Assembly (NCBI GenBank): GCA_002469545.1
Contig: DKMK01000121.1
Span: 1 to 18,149 of the forward strand
Origin: Rhodobacterales bacterium UBA7416
Lineage (GTDB): Bacteria; Pseudomonadota; Alphaproteobacteria; Rhodobacterales; Rhodobacteraceae
Reading direction: 5' to 3'
Length of the DNA: 18,149 bases
Below are positions 1 to 7,062 of this stretch, piece after piece. A program made the position numbers and the translations under genes. The notes under the pieces were generated by a model that saw only the letters and a list, made by a program, of their open reading frames with translations, searched no databases and was not told the origin of the DNA. Numbering within the stretch: the stretch's first letter is position 1; every line of letters begins with the position of its first letter.

Positions 1-146
1 ATATCGGGAAAGGGTATTACAGCCAGCATCTTGGGTCCATTTTTTGTATCTTTTGCGATTTGCCACAGTCATGTGTCAAGCAGGCATTGGCAAACCAAAA
101 GAAAAGTACCATATAGAGAAGGTAACCCACCTCGCGGAGGCAGACA
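1..146 (+). promoter_or_regulatory. Leader region upstream of ubiK
   Basis: No gene is supported here. The stretch must carry the ubiK promoter or the end of an upstream transcript, but I cannot place a convincing -35/-10 pair. The Shine-Dalgarno GGAGG (136-140) lies 6 nt before the ATG. It is the right arm of a short perfect inverted repeat, CCTC-GCG-GAGG (130-140), which could fold over the ribosome site. The stem is only 4 bp, so any regulatory meaning is speculative. Confidence 0.3.
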
Positions 147-407
147 ATGCAAACCAACAACCGATTTTTCGACGATATGTCCAAAGTTATGACAAATGCG
201 ATGGGCGTTGCCCAGGGCGCCAAAGACGAAGCAGAAACAGCGATGAAAAGCTGGATTGACCGTTGGATGGCTGACCGCGAGTTCGTAACGCGCGAAGAAT
301 TTGATGCAGTCAAAGCCATGGCTCAAAAAGCACGCGAAGAAAATGCGATGCTACTTGAACGCATCGTAGCATTGGAAACGTCTAAGAAACCTAAAGCCAA
401 AAAATAA
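147..407 (+). CDS. ubiK: UbiK/BMFP family ubiquinone-biosynthesis accessory factor
   Basis: Small 86-residue protein of the BMFP (membrane fusogenic, YqiC/UbiK) family. Family members assist the Ubi complex in aerobic ubiquinone synthesis at the cytoplasmic membrane and form trimeric coiled coils. What I see: an N-terminal amphipathic segment (about residues 5-35, FFDDMSKVMTNAMGVAQGAK), a central stretch including REFVTREEFDAVKAMAQKAR (about 44-63), a heptad-like C-terminal coiled coil ending in ERIVALE, and a lysine-rich tail (KKPKAKK). This order and length are typical of the family. The ATG follows GGAGG with a 6-nt spacer. Its stop codon TAA (405-407) directly abuts the stop of the convergent gene on the other strand, with no terminator visible between them. 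Family assignment is confident. The exact function rests on studied E. coli and Salmonella relatives. Confidence 0.85.
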   Translation: MQTNNRFFDDMSKVMTNAMGVAQGAKDEAETAMKSWIDRWMADREFVTREEFDAVKAMAQKAREENAMLLERIVALETSKKPKAKK

Positions 408-1298
408 TCAGGCTTTCCTAAAACGCTTTTGCATCATTAAGGGCAGTTTCTCGATTATTTCCTCTGCGTCATCAACACGCCCCTGATCAAGGTATATTGT
501 CGCCAATAATACGCGATAGCGGCCTAATTCGGGTCTGCTTTTGACAGCGTGTTCCGCGTAATTTGCAGCATCCTCATAGTCACCGTTTGCGTGCATTATT
601 CTTGCAATTAAATAACTGGCACTTCGCATCGCGTCGGCTTGCGTGTGTAGTTCGCACAGTCGGGGTAACAAATCATCTTGCCGCCCAACTGCTATTTTTG
701 CAGTTATTTGAACATCTAAATATTGATCGGGCCATCTAATTTCTGGCAAAATGTGATCCAATAGAGTTTCTGCTTTTTCAGGCATACCCATCGCTAAATA
801 ACCGTTTGCCTGTCTAAGCGTTATCCCTGGGTATTGAATTGCAGTGTTTTGGCTCGTGCAAATCGTGCTTATCGCCTTTGAGCGCTGCTTAAGATTAAAG
901 TGACACACACCAAGCAACGTTTTGTAAATCGGTACATTTTGAAAGTTTTCCACCAATTGCTCGGCCAACGGCAAGGCTGCTTGGTGGTCTTTATTTATAA
1001 TCAAATTCTGCAAATGGCGTCGCACTACAAATGCGTCCTCTGGTGCAGCATCTGTTGCCTCCAACGACGCTTCTAATGCCTCTTTGACTTTCCCCATGCC
1101 CATCAAAATGACACTTTGAAAACTTTTGAAACTGGCCTGCAATCGGACAGAACGTTTTTTTTGCATCAAATGCATTCGATATCTGTCGTAGGAACTGATC
1201 TGCAGCGCCCGCATGGGTAAGTGGCCGTTGGAAAGTGGACGCCAGTGAAAAGCGCCATTCCCATGCAAAAAATACAGGCAGAAAATTTGCGCTACCAA
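408..1298 (-). pseudogene. TPR-containing C-terminal part of the frameshifted glycosyltransferase-like gene
   Basis: This reading frame carries the natural C-terminus of the gene that starts at 2652. Protein-like sequence begins near residue KKRSVRLQ, just after the A8 run at 1155-1162, and continues for 248 residues. They show repeated helix pairs typical of tetratricopeptide repeats: A..LAEQLVENFQNVPIYKTL, YLAMGMPEKAETLL, ANGDYEDAANYAEHAV and YLDQGRVDDAEEIIEKL. The part of the open frame upstream of the run (about 1163-1298) is out-of-frame shadow of the glycosyltransferase reading. Joining the two frames by dropping one A gives a continuous protein of about 747 residues. A separate gene starting at one of the ATGs at 1214 or 1175 cannot be excluded, but the seamless TPR continuity across the run argues for one gene broken, or recoded, at the homopolymer. 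It is the last member of the sugar operon. Confidence 0.7.
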
Positions 1299-2652
1299 AC
1301 GCGATGGCTGACATTAATTCGCGATCCAAGGGATAAAACGACGTGTCCTTTAGGAGCCCATTTTCATCCAATAAATTGAATGCAATTTTTACTTGTGGTG
1401 CATAAGGTGATTGGAAAAATGCCAAACTTAGTAATCGAATAGCCTCTTTGGTGTCACCGATGTGGAATGCAGCCTGCGCGGCCAATGCTTCTGTATCAGC
1501 AATAGCCACTGTATTATCCATGACAACCTGTGTGGACAACTTTCGAATTTCCAATACATTTTTATGGTTATTCTCCATCAAACTGGTTTTGGCCCAAAGG
1601 GAAAATAGAAAAGAGATATTGTTGCCGCGATTGATCTCACTTTCTAACAACTTACGAGCCTTATCCGCTTGATTATTTGCGATTAAGTAGGGAATGAGAT
1701 GTGCCAGACACTGACCAATTTCCCCAAAACTAGAAAAAGACTGTGGATCGTTAGATAGGCGCGTGTACAGATTCCCATATGCAACGATATAGTCCAATGG
1801 GTTCATATCTTTCATAATGTCATGAAATGGAACGCCACCTAGGCTGGCTGCAAGCTGTGAAAACCCGCTGTGCCGTGGCCCAATAATTTTAGCTGCACGT
1901 GACATTGCATACAGCTCCAGAAAATCACGCTGTAATGAACCCAATGCCGTAAGATCAATGATATCCCCAATTTTGATAAAATCTGGGCATTGTCTGCCAA
2001 GCCAATCCAGCGAAGGCTTGAAATCACCAAATAACAGTGCCTTTGTTCCCTTCTCTTGACCATGGGATTTGAAATGTTGAACAAAGAACTCGCATGGTGT
2101 GAACTTATGCGGCCATTCCTTGTTTTTGGGGCGATAGCGGGTTGTCACATCTCCATGACGGACATGGTATGCTACGATATTTTGCCCATGTGTGATCGTG
2201 CGGATTTTTTGGATATTTTGTTCGACGGTCGGCGTGAACGTGATGCGATCCAGAACGAGTTGATAGCTTTCTAAAACTTTTTCGATGTCTTCACCGGCCA
2301 ATGACATGGCCGCTTGACTGTTATTCAATGCGAAAACACTGCCGTTACTGACCATCGCCACAATTTCTGCGATCGGTTTTTTCTTAACCTGTGTCAGCGC
2401 AACCGAATCTTTGTTTAGCGTTTGAAACTCTTTATGGGTGATAAAGTGTGCGTCGATAAACGCTTGGCTAAAGACATCGGAGTATTCATCAATATTTGTA
2501 CCTGTGCCACCCGACGAAGGCCAATAAATTTTGACGAGCAGGTCATAGTCATGGCCAATTCGCAATGCATTGATGAACGGAAGCATACGAGAGCCAAACA
2601 GATCATTTCGACTGATCAGTAAACACCCAGAAATTGCCTCATCATTGTTCAA
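991..2652 (-). CDS. Fucosyltransferase-like glycosyltransferase with TPR region (frameshifted; N-terminal part)
   Basis: The first about 300 residues look like a GT-B fucosyltransferase-type enzyme. There is an N-terminal LISRNDLFGSRMLPFINAL segment (12-30) followed by LLVKIYWP. A basic HVRHGD motif (163-168) resembles the donor-binding H-x-R-x-G/D motif of the alpha-1,2/1,6/O-fucosyltransferase superfamily. A C-terminal stretch, DFLELYAMSRAAKIIGPRHS followed by GFSQLAASLGG (243-273), resembles the last conserved fucosyltransferase motif. From about residue 310 helical TPR-like repeats begin and continue into the next frame. As read, the last 54 residues after Lys499 are frameshifted and not protein-like. 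The frame opens with TTG at 2652, preceded by GAGG and lying 6 nt after the methyltransferase stop. The next in-frame Met is at residue 23, inside the conserved domain, so TTG is preferred. Sitting in a GDP-colitose operon, it is a candidate colitosyl- or fucosyltransferase. The substrate is inferred, and the family assignment is by motif only. Confidence 0.6.
   Translation of the reverse strand: MNNDEAISGCLLISRNDLFGSRMLPFINALRIGHDYDLLVKIYWPSSGGTGTNIDEYSDVFSQAFIDAHFITHKEFQTLNKDSVALTQVKKKPIAEIVAMVSNGSVFALNNSQAAMSLAGEDIEKVLESYQLVLDRITFTPTVEQNIQKIRTITHGQNIVAYHVRHGDVTTRYRPKNKEWPHKFTPCEFFVQHFKSHGQEKGTKALLFGDFKPSLDWLGRQCPDFIKIGDIIDLTALGSLQRDFLELYAMSRAAKIIGPRHSGFSQLAASLGGVPFHDIMKDMNPLDYIVAYGNLYTRLSNDPQSFSSFGEIGQCLAHLIPYLIANNQADKARKLLESEINRGNNISFLFSLWAKTSLMENNHKNVLEIRKLSTQVVMDNTVAIADTEALAAQAAFHIGDTKEAIRLLSLAFFQSPYAPQVKIAFNLLDENGLLKDTSFYPLDRELMSAIAFGSANFLPVFFAWEWRFSLASTFQRPLTHAGAADQFLRQISNAFDAKKTFCPIAGQFQKFSKCHFDGHGESQRGIRSVVGGNRCCTRGRICSATPFAEFDYK
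1155..1162 (-). other. A8 homopolymer at the frameshift junction
   Basis: On the coding (minus) strand the run reads GC-AAAAAAAA-CGT. Upstream frame: GCA AAA AAA ACG (Ala-Lys-Lys-Thr). Downstream frame: AAA AAA CGT (Lys-Lys-Arg). With seven As the two halves join as Ala-Lys-Lys-Arg. The run is therefore one base longer than a continuous gene needs. It may be a true indel, a sequencing error in a homopolymer, a phase-variable tract, or a site of RNA-polymerase slippage. The sequence alone cannot decide. Confidence 0.75.
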
Positions 2653-2658
2653 GTTTTT

Positions 2659-3348
2659 CTATGCCTCTGGATTTGGCAAAGGGCCCAATTTTGACAGTGC
2701 AATTTGCGCGCCCTCTACCATTAAAACGCGGCATTGGGATGGGTGTTGCCCAATAAACTCGTGTATTGCACGTAATACGCCATCACCCCACCAGCCAAAG
2801 CGATGATAGTCATCAAATGCGATAATTCCGTCGTGTCTTAATTTCGGAAACAGATTTTCCAAATCTGCGCGAACGCCATCATAAGAATGGTCACCATCTA
2901 CATAGGCGAAGTCGATTGTCCCATCTTCGAACTGCGCAATTGCCGTATTTGATAGCTCACGCATGATCGATACTTGGCCGTTGGTTATTTGGTCAGCAAA
3001 ATCCTTGCATACGTCCTGATATATTTCTTCGAACTGGATTTCTTTTGTTCTTCCAGAAAATGCGTCGGATTGATCAGCATCACCAAAATGTTGCCATGGG
3101 TCAATCAGTGCCAAGTGTAATGGATTGACTATGTCCAATATTTGCTTTGAAAACTTCCCACGCCAAACGCCAATTTCGACACAAACGCCACCTTTGGTGA
3201 CATTCTCCAAAATACGCTTTCGGTTTTTATCTTTTAGCAGCCTTTTTTGCTTTTTCGTTAACGCGACAGGCGTAATTGTTGCGTCGGGCTTATTTGATGC
3301 CTTGCGATCGCGATGTGATACCACTGATATTTTTGGCGTAAACGCCAT
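2659..3348 (-). CDS. Class I SAM-dependent methyltransferase (TylF/CmcI-like)
   Basis: A 229-residue Rossmann-fold methyltransferase. Visible motifs: VCVEIGVWRGKFS (55-67), the SAM-binding motif I; the acidic end of strand 2 in LALIDPWQ (79-86); and FAYVDGDHSYDGVRADL (147-163) followed by GIIAFDDYHRFGWWGDG (174-190). Asp151, Asp179 and Asp180 could bind a divalent metal, as in TylF/MycE/CmcI-type sugar O-methyltransferases. The first about 50 residues are basic and low in motif content. Its ATG overlaps the gmd stop by one base (TAATG), so it is translationally coupled. Position between the nucleotide-sugar genes and a glycosyltransferase suggests it methylates a glycan residue, but the acceptor is unknown. 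Confidence 0.75.
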   Translation of the reverse strand: MAFTPKISVVSHRDRKASNKPDATITPVALTKKQKRLLKDKNRKRILENVTKGGVCVEIGVWRGKFSKQILDIVNPLHLALIDPWQHFGDADQSDAFSGRTKEIQFEEIYQDVCKDFADQITNGQVSIMRELSNTAIAQFEDGTIDFAYVDGDHSYDGVRADLENLFPKLRHDGIIAFDDYHRFGWWGDGVLRAIHEFIGQHPSQCRVLMVEGAQIALSKLGPLPNPEA

Positions 3349-4421
3349 TACTCAACAATACCGTAGGCCCGTCGTGCTAAACGTTCCGATTCCAGCAAGG
3401 ATATATCTTCGCTGACCATTTCTTTGACGAGTTCATGGAATGTTATCGTCGCAGTCCATCCTAATTGATCGCGGGCTTTGCTGGCATCACCAAGTAATTG
3501 TTCTACTTCGGTTGGGCGGAAATAAATCGGATCAATTTCGATCAAGACACGATCGCTGTCGCCATCATAACCTTTTTCATCCACGCCGGTACCTTCCCAG
3601 CGCAGCGTTTTTCCGATGTGCGAAAAGGCGATTTCGCAGAATTCACGAACAGAATGCATTTCCCCGGTCGCAAGAACAAAATCATCAGGGGTGTCATGTT
3701 GTAAAATGCGCCACATACCTTCGACATAATCGCGCGCATGTCCCCAATCGCGTTGGGCGTCCATGTTACCCAAACGCAATTTATCTTGTAGTCCCAAATT
3801 GATTGCTGCGACTGCACGCGTAATTTTACGTGTAACAAATGTTTCGCCGCGCAGGGGGCTTTCGTGGTTGAACAAAATGCCGTTTGAACCAAAAATGCCA
3901 TAGCCTTCGCGGTAATTTACCGTGATCCAATATGCATACATTTTTGCTGCCGCATAAGGTGAGCGAGGATAAAAAGGTGTGTTTTCGTTTTGCGGGACTT
4001 CGCGGACTTTACCGTAAAGTTCAGATGTCGATGCTTGGTAAAATTTTGTTTTATCTTCCAGCTTTAGCAAACGAATTGCTTCTAACAAACGCAAGGTGCC
4101 GATGCCATCAGCATTGGCTGTGTATTCGGGCATTTCAAACGATACTTTTACGTGTGATTGCGCGGCCAAATTATAAATTTCGTCGGGTTGAATATCGTTT
4201 ACCAAAGATATTAATGAACTGCTGTCCACCATGTCTGAATAGTGCAGGTGGAAATCTGATCCAGCATATTCGTCCACATGTAAATGATCGATACGCCCAG
4301 TGTTGAACGATGATGAACGTCGTTTAAGACCGTGAACTTCGTAGCCTTTTGCCAGTAAAAGTTCCGACAGATATGCACCGTCTTGCCCTGTTACGCCTGT
4401 AATTAATGCTTTTTTGGTCAT
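3348..4421 (-). CDS. gmd: GDP-mannose 4,6-dehydratase
   Basis: Converts GDP-D-mannose to GDP-4-keto-6-deoxy-D-mannose in the cytoplasm, the branch-point precursor for fucose, rhamnose, perosamine and colitose. The 357-residue length and sequence are classical for Gmd, an extended short-chain dehydrogenase. Visible features: GVTGQDG (9-15), the GxxGxxG NADP-binding loop; NLAAQSHVKVSFE (84-96); STSELYG (131-137) with the catalytic Thr/Glu; YPRSPYAAAK (151-160) with the Tyr156-xxx-Lys160 pair; and NHESPLRGETFVTRKIT followed by GNMDAQRDWGHARDYVEGMW. The ATG follows AAGGAA. The gene lies 15 nt after manC and overlaps the methyltransferase by one base. All catalytic residues are intact. Confidence 0.96.
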   Translation of the reverse strand: MTKKALITGVTGQDGAYLSELLLAKGYEVHGLKRRSSSFNTGRIDHLHVDEYAGSDFHLHYSDMVDSSSLISLVNDIQPDEIYNLAAQSHVKVSFEMPEYTANADGIGTLRLLEAIRLLKLEDKTKFYQASTSELYGKVREVPQNENTPFYPRSPYAAAKMYAYWITVNYREGYGIFGSNGILFNHESPLRGETFVTRKITRAVAAINLGLQDKLRLGNMDAQRDWGHARDYVEGMWRILQHDTPDDFVLATGEMHSVREFCEIAFSHIGKTLRWEGTGVDEKGYDGDSDRVLIEIDPIYFRPTEVEQLLGDASKARDQLGWTATITFHELVKEMVSEDISLLESERLARRAYGIVE

Positions 4422-4436
4422 GTTGTTCCTTTGGGC

Positions 4437-5876
4437 TTACGATCGTGAATACACATCTTCGTAGCGGATGATATCATCTTCGCCAAGATATGCACCTGTT
4501 TGTACTTCTATCAAATGAAGGTCTACTTTGCCTGGGTTTTCCAAACGATGGACTTCGCCAAGCGGAATATAAACGGATTGGTTTTCACTGACGATTTTTT
4601 TCATGTCGCCAACAGTAACCATCGCGGCGCCTTGGACGACGACCCAATGTTCCGCACGATGGACATGCGATTGCAATGACAGCGCTGCGCCTGGATGAAC
4701 CATAATGCGTTTCACTTGGAAACGCCCGCCAAGCGCCAAGGTTTCAAACCAGCCCCAAGGCCGGTGATCACGTGGGAATTGTTCGGCTTGTTTCTTTTTT
4801 GTGTCCTTCAAGGACTGAACTGCCAGTTTGACATTTTGTGATGAATTGATGTCGGCCACTAACACAGCGTCGGGCATCGCAATTGCAACGATGTCTTTCA
4901 GGCCAATGCCAACCAATTCTTGGTTTTCATTTTCACTTCGCAACAGAGTATTCTCACAATCAATTGCTGTGGCGTTTTGTGATACAACAACTTGGTTTTC
5001 GCTGTCTGGATTGGAATTTAACCATACTGCTTCCCATGATCCCAAATCAGACCATTCGCCATCAAATGGAACAGCAGTCAAACAATCAGATCGTTCCATA
5101 ATCGCATAATCGATGGATTGGTTTTCCAACTGCGCCCAAGCATCGCCATCAAGGCGTAGAAAGTTCAAATCTTCTTTTGCACTGGCCACAGATTCTTGAC
5201 ACATGGGTAATTGATTTGGCGCGTGTTTTTTATATTCTTCAATCAGCGTTTTAGCAGAGAACAAGAATATTCCAGCGTTCCATAAGTATTCACCAGTTGC
5301 CACCATGTCATCGGCGGTTTTCTGGTCAGGTTTCTCAACAAAGCGCTTTAATTTGCGAGGTGTCGCCGAAAAATCACCGGCACCCTCAGACAAATGCAGA
5401 TACCCATATCCCGTCTCCGCACGGTCAGGCTTGATGCCAAATGTTACTAACTGACCAGCAACAGCTGGCTCAATACCTGCAGCAATGGTTTTTTGAAAAT
5501 GCGCAGTGTCTGGAATGACGTGGTCCGATGGTGCAACCAACATCAATGCATCTGGATCTTTTTGGGCCAAAAATATGGCAGCTGCCAAAATTGCAGGACC
5601 TGTATTTTTCATGTCAGGTTCGATTAAAATATCAGACCCTGTTATTGACATAGCGGCCAATTGTTCTGTCACAATAAAACGAAAGTCAGAGTTGGTAAGA
5701 ACCAAAGGTGCGCTAAAGTTCGGGCCACTTAACCGCGCCGCAGACATCTGAAACAGGCTTTCATCGCCCATGATCTTACTGAACTGCTTTGGGTATGATT
5801 TACGTGACAGCGGCCACAGACGCGTGCCCGAACCGCCGCATAAAATAACAGGATGAATTTTTGGGGTCTTGGTCAT
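4437..5876 (-). CDS. manC: Mannose-1-phosphate guanylyltransferase / mannose-6-phosphate isomerase (type II)
   Basis: Makes GDP-mannose from mannose-1-phosphate and GTP, and in the bifunctional form also interconverts fructose-6-phosphate and mannose-6-phosphate. The 479 residues split into an N-terminal nucleotidyltransferase with the signature GGSGTRLWPLSRKSYPKQ (14-31), VEKPDQKTA, YLWNAGIFLF, IDYAIMER and GEWSDLGSWEAVW, and a C-terminal cupin-type PMI domain (about 371-479) with RPWGWFE, the metal-site-like HVHRAEHWVVVQG, and IPLGEVHRLENPG. The start ATG is preceded by AGGG and lies 11 nt after colD. It supplies the substrate of Gmd in the same operon. A phosphomannomutase (ManB), needed to complete the route from mannose-6-phosphate, is not in this window. 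Confidence 0.95.
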   Translation of the reverse strand: MTKTPKIHPVILCGGSGTRLWPLSRKSYPKQFSKIMGDESLFQMSAARLSGPNFSAPLVLTNSDFRFIVTEQLAAMSITGSDILIEPDMKNTGPAILAAAIFLAQKDPDALMLVAPSDHVIPDTAHFQKTIAAGIEPAVAGQLVTFGIKPDRAETGYGYLHLSEGAGDFSATPRKLKRFVEKPDQKTADDMVATGEYLWNAGIFLFSAKTLIEEYKKHAPNQLPMCQESVASAKEDLNFLRLDGDAWAQLENQSIDYAIMERSDCLTAVPFDGEWSDLGSWEAVWLNSNPDSENQVVVSQNATAIDCENTLLRSENENQELVGIGLKDIVAIAMPDAVLVADINSSQNVKLAVQSLKDTKKKQAEQFPRDHRPWGWFETLALGGRFQVKRIMVHPGAALSLQSHVHRAEHWVVVQGAAMVTVGDMKKIVSENQSVYIPLGEVHRLENPGKVDLHLIEVQTGAYLGEDDIIRYEDVYSRS

Positions 5877-5887
5877 CTTACCCTACC

Positions 5888-7060
5888 TCAAAATGATTTT
5901 GATGTGTTTTGAACGACTTCGAATAACCGGTCAATTTGTGCTGTAATTGGGTAATGATGGTTGCCCACAAAAATCCCATTCACATCGACATTGTCAGCCG
6001 CAGTCATTGTCGTTGCAACCGAATGTTCTAAATGCGTGATGACCGGGTTTTTTAGGAAATTGCCTGTCACAATCGGACGGCATTCAATTTCAGCGCCTTT
6101 AAATGCATCAACCAATGCAGATCGCTGGCCTTGCAATGGGCCTTTAAGGATCATGGCAAATCCAAACCAGCTGCTCTCGCCGCGTTCAGATTGGATATCC
6201 AAATAGTCTAGATCTGCGAACAAAGACTGAAAATATGCGCCGTTTTTACGTCGCTCGGAAACAAACCCATTCAGTTTTGCCAATTGTGGTGTACCTAATG
6301 CGCCCTCCATTTCGAGGGGGCGTAAATTATAGCCCGGTAAAACAAAACGGAACTGTTTTACAAAGGGATCGTCGTCCACTTGCAAATGTGTATCTTCTGG
6401 CAAATCACGTACCCAACCATGTGCACGAATAGACAACATATTGTCGTACAATTTACGATCGTCGGTGATAACCATACCACCTTCCATCGTACAAATGTGA
6501 TGCGAAAAGAAGCTGGAGAATGTACCAAACAGTCCAAATGCGCCAGCTTGTTCGCCATCATACTTGGCGCCCATGGATTCACAGTTATCTTCCAACAAGA
6601 AAATATCAGCGTCTTTGCAGATTTTGCGCAGTTTGTCCGCTTCGATTGGGTTGCCCAACAGGTTTACACCGAACACTGCCTTGGTGCGTGGTGTGATTGC
6701 GTCGCTGACTTTTGATAAATCTATGTTTAACGTTTCGGGATCGATATCCACAAAACGAAGCTTTAGTCCAAGCTGTGACACTGGAAAATAAGTTGTCGAC
6801 CAGCTTACGGCAGGCACAATAATTTCGTCACCTTTTTCAATGTCAAAATCAGGATGATAGAATAATGCTGATAAGGCCAACAGATTTGCCGTTGAACCAG
6901 AGGATGTCATAACCGCATACTTTTTGCCAAAATGTGACGCAAACTGCTCTTCGTATGCACGGACTTTGGCACCCATCGTATAGCGATCGCTGGCAATGAC
7001 GTCTTGTAGTGCTTGTTGTTCTTCGGGTCCCCAAGTGGAGTTCGCGAGTGGGTAAAACAA
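5888..7060 (-). CDS. colD: GDP-4-keto-6-deoxy-D-mannose 3-dehydratase (ColD)
   Basis: A PLP-dependent enzyme of the DegT/DnrJ/EryC1 aminotransferase fold that removes the C3 hydroxyl of GDP-4-keto-6-deoxymannose, the committed step to colitose. The decisive feature is FSHHICTMEGGM: the position that holds the PLP Schiff-base lysine in sugar aminotransferases is the first histidine here (His189 if counted from the TTG at 7066). This is the hallmark of ColD-type dehydratases. Supporting matches to the remembered E. coli ColD sequence: the N-terminal YPLANSTW, SSGSTANLLALSALF, IIVPAVSWSTTYFP, LLEDNCESMGA, FVLPGYNLRPLEM, GESSWFGF and ECRPIVTGNFLKNP. No ATG start is available. A TTG at 7060 lies 8 nt after GGAG and is preferred; a TTG at 7066 overlapping the colC stop (TTGA) would add two residues. 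Length (390-392) matches the family. Confidence 0.93.
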   Translation of the reverse strand: MFYPLANSTWGPEEQQALQDVIASDRYTMGAKVRAYEEQFASHFGKKYAVMTSSGSTANLLALSALFYHPDFDIEKGDEIIVPAVSWSTTYFPVSQLGLKLRFVDIDPETLNIDLSKVSDAITPRTKAVFGVNLLGNPIEADKLRKICKDADIFLLEDNCESMGAKYDGEQAGAFGLFGTFSSFFSHHICTMEGGMVITDDRKLYDNMLSIRAHGWVRDLPEDTHLQVDDDPFVKQFRFVLPGYNLRPLEMEGALGTPQLAKLNGFVSERRKNGAYFQSLFADLDYLDIQSERGESSWFGFAMILKGPLQGQRSALVDAFKGAEIECRPIVTGNFLKNPVITHLEHSVATTMTAADNVDVNGIFVGNHHYPITAQIDRLFEVVQNTSKSF

Positions 7061-7062
7061 AT

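Noticed and set aside
17..319. Minus-strand open frames over ubiK
   Set aside because: They overlap the well-supported ubiK frame on the other strand and do not resemble any family.
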